Assembly: GCA_903839965.1 (NCBI GenBank)
Contig: CAIMEK010000304.1
Coordinates: 1-7,108, forward strand
Direction: 5' to 3'
Length of the DNA: 7,108 nt
DNA from: an uncultured Acetobacteraceae bacterium
GTDB taxonomy: Bacteria > Pseudomonadota > Alphaproteobacteria > Acetobacterales > Acetobacteraceae
The first letter of the stretch is position 1. Each line of letters starts with the position of its first letter. This document shows positions 5,212-7,108 of the stretch, one piece after another. A program made the translations under genes and the position numbers. Under the pieces are notes generated by a model that had not been told where the DNA came from, ran no database searches, and worked only from the letters and a program-made list of their open reading frames with translations.

Positions 5212-6257
5212 ATCCGCACCAGGGCGGAGCCCCAGGTCAGGCCGCCGCCGAGCGCTTCCAGCAGCACCAGCTGGCCGCGGCGGATGCGGCCGTCGGCATA
5301 GGCTTCGGCCAGGGCCAGCGGGATCGAGGCGGCCGAGGTGTTGGCGTGGCGGTCGACCGTGATCACCACGCGCTCCGCCGGCAGGCCCAGCCGGCGGCTC
5401 ACCCCCTCGATGATGCGGGCGTTCGCCTGGTGCGGGATCAGCCAGTCCACGTCCGCCGCGGTCAGCCCGTTGTCGGCCAGCACTTCGGCCACCGCGCCGG
5501 CGAGCAGGTGCACGGCGTGGCGGAACACTTCGCGGCCGTTCATCACCAGGTGGCCGGGGCGGTCGGGTCGGCCGACCGAACCGTCGACGTAGAGGATGTC
5601 GCCCAGCCGGCCGTCGCTGTGCAGGCGGGTGGACAGGATGCCGGGCGTCTGCGGGCCGGCGAGGCCGGGGGCGGCGCGCAGGAACACCGCGCCCGCGCCG
5701 TCGCCGAACAACACGCAGGTGCCGCGGTCCTGCCAGTTCATGATGCGGGAGAACACTTCCGAGCCGATCACCAGGCAGCCGCGCGCCTGGCCGGTGCGCA
5801 GCATCGCGTCGGCCACCGACAGGGCATAGACGAAGCCGCTGCACGCCGCCGAGAGGTCGAAGGCGAAGCCGCCGGCGCCGAGTTCGGCCTGCACCCGTGT
5901 CGCGGTGGACGGGAAGGCCTGGTCGGGCGTGGAGGTGCCGAGGATGATGGCGTCGACGTCCGAGCCGACCGCGCCGGCGTCCGCCAGGGCGGCGCGGGCG
6001 GCCGCGGTGGCCATGTAGGCGCAGGTTTCGTGCGGCGCGGCCAGGTAGCGCTGGCGGATGCCGGTGCGCTCGCGGATCCAGGCGTCCGAGGTGTCGACGC
6101 GTTCGGCCAGCGCCTCGTTGGTCACCAGGTTCAGCGGCAGGTAGGCGCCAATGCCGGCCAGCACCGCCCGGACCGGGGCGGTACGGTCGAACGCGGGCGA
6201 CGCACCCTCAGCGGGTGGCTGCAAGGCGCTCACCGTCGTCGCTGTCTGGCGGTCCAT
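5208..6257 (-). CDS. fabH: Beta-ketoacyl-ACP synthase III
   Basis: A 349-residue KAS III that condenses an acyl-CoA primer (usually acetyl-CoA) with malonyl-ACP to start type II fatty-acid synthesis in the cytosol. The catalytic triad is complete: Cys139 in DLSAACSGF, His276 in PHQANARI and Asn306 in HANTSAASIP. Other hallmarks are VDTSDAWIRERTGIRQR (54-70), the GDGAGA stretch (185-190) and the C-terminal Gly-rich EALGGGLTWGS (334-344). Homology to E. coli FabH (317 residues) begins near residue 30, so the first 29 residues are a low-complexity extension. The chosen ATG at 6257 lies inside plsX (50-bp overlap), with GGGA 7 nt upstream and AAGG abutting it. No other in-frame ATG precedes the conserved region; the GTG at residue 32 is the only near alternative and lacks a clear ribosome site. 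A longer reading to 6410 is rejected because it merely reads plsX out of frame. It probably shares a transcript with plsX. Confidence 0.94.
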   Translation of the reverse strand: MDRQTATTVSALQPPAEGASPAFDRTAPVRAVLAGIGAYLPLNLVTNEALAERVDTSDAWIRERTGIRQRYLAAPHETCAYMATAAARAALADAGAVGSDVDAIILGTSTPDQAFPSTATRVQAELGAGGFAFDLSAACSGFVYALSVADAMLRTGQARGCLVIGSEVFSRIMNWQDRGTCVLFGDGAGAVFLRAAPGLAGPQTPGILSTRLHSDGRLGDILYVDGSVGRPDRPGHLVMNGREVFRHAVHLLAGAVAEVLADNGLTAADVDWLIPHQANARIIEGVSRRLGLPAERVVITVDRHANTSAASIPLALAEAYADGRIRRGQLVLLEALGGGLTWGSALVRM

Positions 6258-7108
6258 CCTTGGATCCCATTTCCATCTGGCCGTTGCGCGTCTGGCCGTT
6301 CTGCCGCTGCCCCCCCGGGAGCTGCGGGCCGAGGCGGGCCAGGCCTTCGCGGATGCGGTCGTTGAAGTGGTGCACGACCATGTCCAGGGCGACGTCGACC
6401 GCATGGGCAAAGCCGGGGCCGTCGGTGCCGCCGTGCGATTTCACCACCACGCCGTTCAGCCCGACCATGACGGCGCCGTTGTAGCGCCGCGGGTCCACCA
6501 GTTCGCGCAGGCGCTCCAGCTCGGAGCGCGCCAGCAGGTAGCCCAGCTTGGCCGAAAGCGAAGAGGTGAAGGCCTGGCGCAGCAGTTGCAGCACCAGCTT
6601 GGCCGTGCCCTCGGCGGTCTTCAGCGCGACATTGCCGGTGAAGCCGTCGGTCACGATCACGTCCGTGGTGCCGGCGGCGATGTCGTGGCCTTCCACGAAG
6701 CCGTGGAATTGCGGGCCGATATGGCTCTCGCGCAGCACGTCGGCGGCAGCGCGGATGCGGTCGTCGCCCTTCAGTTCCTCCGACCCGACGTTGAGCAGCC
6801 CGATCGTCGGGGCGGTGAGGCCCAGCACGGTGCGGGCGAACACGTCGCCCATGACGGCGAACTCGACCAGGTTGCGGGTATCGCAGGTGACGTTGGCGCC
6901 GAGGTCGAGCATCACCACGTCGCCGCGCACCGAGGGGGCGATCGCGGCCATCGCCGGGCGGTCGATGCCGGCCAGCGTCTTGATGACGACCTTGGCCAGC
7001 GCCAGCAGGGCGCCGGTGTTGCCGGCCGAAACCACGCCGGCCGCCTGCCCGGCGGCGACCGCGTCGATGGCCACCCGCATGGAGGCGTTGCGCTGGCGCA
7101 GCGCCGCG
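6208..7108 (-). CDS. plsX: Phosphate acyltransferase PlsX (5' end beyond the window)
   Basis: A peripheral-membrane enzyme that converts acyl-ACP and phosphate into acyl-phosphate, the donor used by PlsY to start phospholipid synthesis. The last 299 residues are visible; about 50 at the N-terminus lie past the right edge (family length about 340-350). The reading frame stays open to the edge, upstream of the internal Met at 7080, as ALRQRNASMRVAID, a normal PlsX stretch, so that Met is not the start. Recognisable blocks are SAGNTGALLALAK (visible residues 27-39), MLDLGANVTCDTRN (66-79), LNVGSEELKGDD (105-116), TDVIVTDGFTGNVALKTAEG (148-167) and GLNGVVVKSHGG (216-227). The final 35 or so residues are a polar, low-complexity tail (repeated Asn-Gly-Gln) beyond the conserved fold; its last part is encoded by DNA that also encodes the FabH start. 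The plsX-fabH pair is conserved across many bacteria. Confidence 0.95.
   Translation of the reverse strand, partial: AALRQRNASMRVAIDAVAAGQAAGVVSAGNTGALLALAKVVIKTLAGIDRPAMAAIAPSVRGDVVMLDLGANVTCDTRNLVEFAVMGDVFARTVLGLTAPTIGLLNVGSEELKGDDRIRAAADVLRESHIGPQFHGFVEGHDIAAGTTDVIVTDGFTGNVALKTAEGTAKLVLQLLRQAFTSSLSAKLGYLLARSELERLRELVDPRRYNGAVMVGLNGVVVKSHGGTDGPGFAHAVDVALDMVVHHFNDRIREGLARLGPQLPGGQRQNGQTRNGQMEMGSKDGPPDSDDGERLAATR

Noticed and set aside
5346..6365. 339-codon plus-strand frame opposite fabH/plsX
   Set aside because: His/Gly/Ala-rich antisense shadow. The minus strand has all FabH catalytic motifs.
6258..6410. N-terminal extension of fabH by 51 codons to an ATG at 6410
   Set aside because: It reads plsX out of frame as Ser/Arg/Trp-rich sequence with no similarity to FabH.
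1..7108. Mobile elements, phage genes, defence systems or a novel gene cluster
   Set aside because: Every sizeable stretch is covered by six well-known housekeeping genes with intact motifs. The gaps are 139 bp or less, and base and codon use look uniform.

Overview
This 7.1 kb window is high-GC (about two thirds G+C by eye) and reads as ordinary chromosome of an alphaproteobacterium, probably of the Rhodospirillales/Acetobacteraceae type. That placement rests on three things: the neighbourhood (mrp beside hflK-hflC-degP, and plsX-fabH), the Gly/Pro-rich start of HflK, and strong G/C bias at third codon positions. It is an inference from layout and protein style, not a measured phylogeny. I see six protein-coding genes, five complete and one cut by the right edge. 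I see no tRNA, rRNA, CRISPR array, insertion sequence or phage gene.

Layout from left to right: 1-129 is non-coding sequence with short GC-rich hairpins. Next comes a minus-strand block transcribed right to left: hflK (3892 to 2648), hflC (2651 to 1764, overlapping hflK by ATGA) and a degP/htrA-family periplasmic serine protease (1656 to 130). A 107-bp gap with a strong hairpin separates hflC from degP. A 139-bp divergent control region (3893-4031) lies between hflK and the plus-strand gene mrp/apbC (4032-5198), an iron-sulfur cluster carrier ATPase. mrp runs head-on into a second minus-strand pair, fabH (6257 to 5208) and plsX (from beyond 7108 to 6208). Only 9 bp separate the mrp and fabH stop codons. 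plsX and fabH overlap by 50 bp.

Functionally there are two themes. HflK, HflC and DegP are all envelope protein quality control: HflK/HflC form the SPFH complex that surrounds and modulates FtsH in the inner membrane, and DegP degrades or refolds damaged periplasmic proteins. PlsX and FabH sit at the junction of fatty-acid and phospholipid synthesis: FabH starts acyl chains and PlsX turns acyl-ACP into acyl-phosphate. Mrp serves Fe-S protein maturation and has no obvious link to either block beyond its conserved position.

I found no convincing new biological system. The points most worth a second look are a His-rich linker in Mrp built on a perfect 18-bp tandem repeat, a bulged 10-bp-stem hairpin between hflC and degP, the minimal convergent mrp/fabH junction whose stop codons lie in a small inverted repeat, and the dual-coded plsX/fabH overlap.
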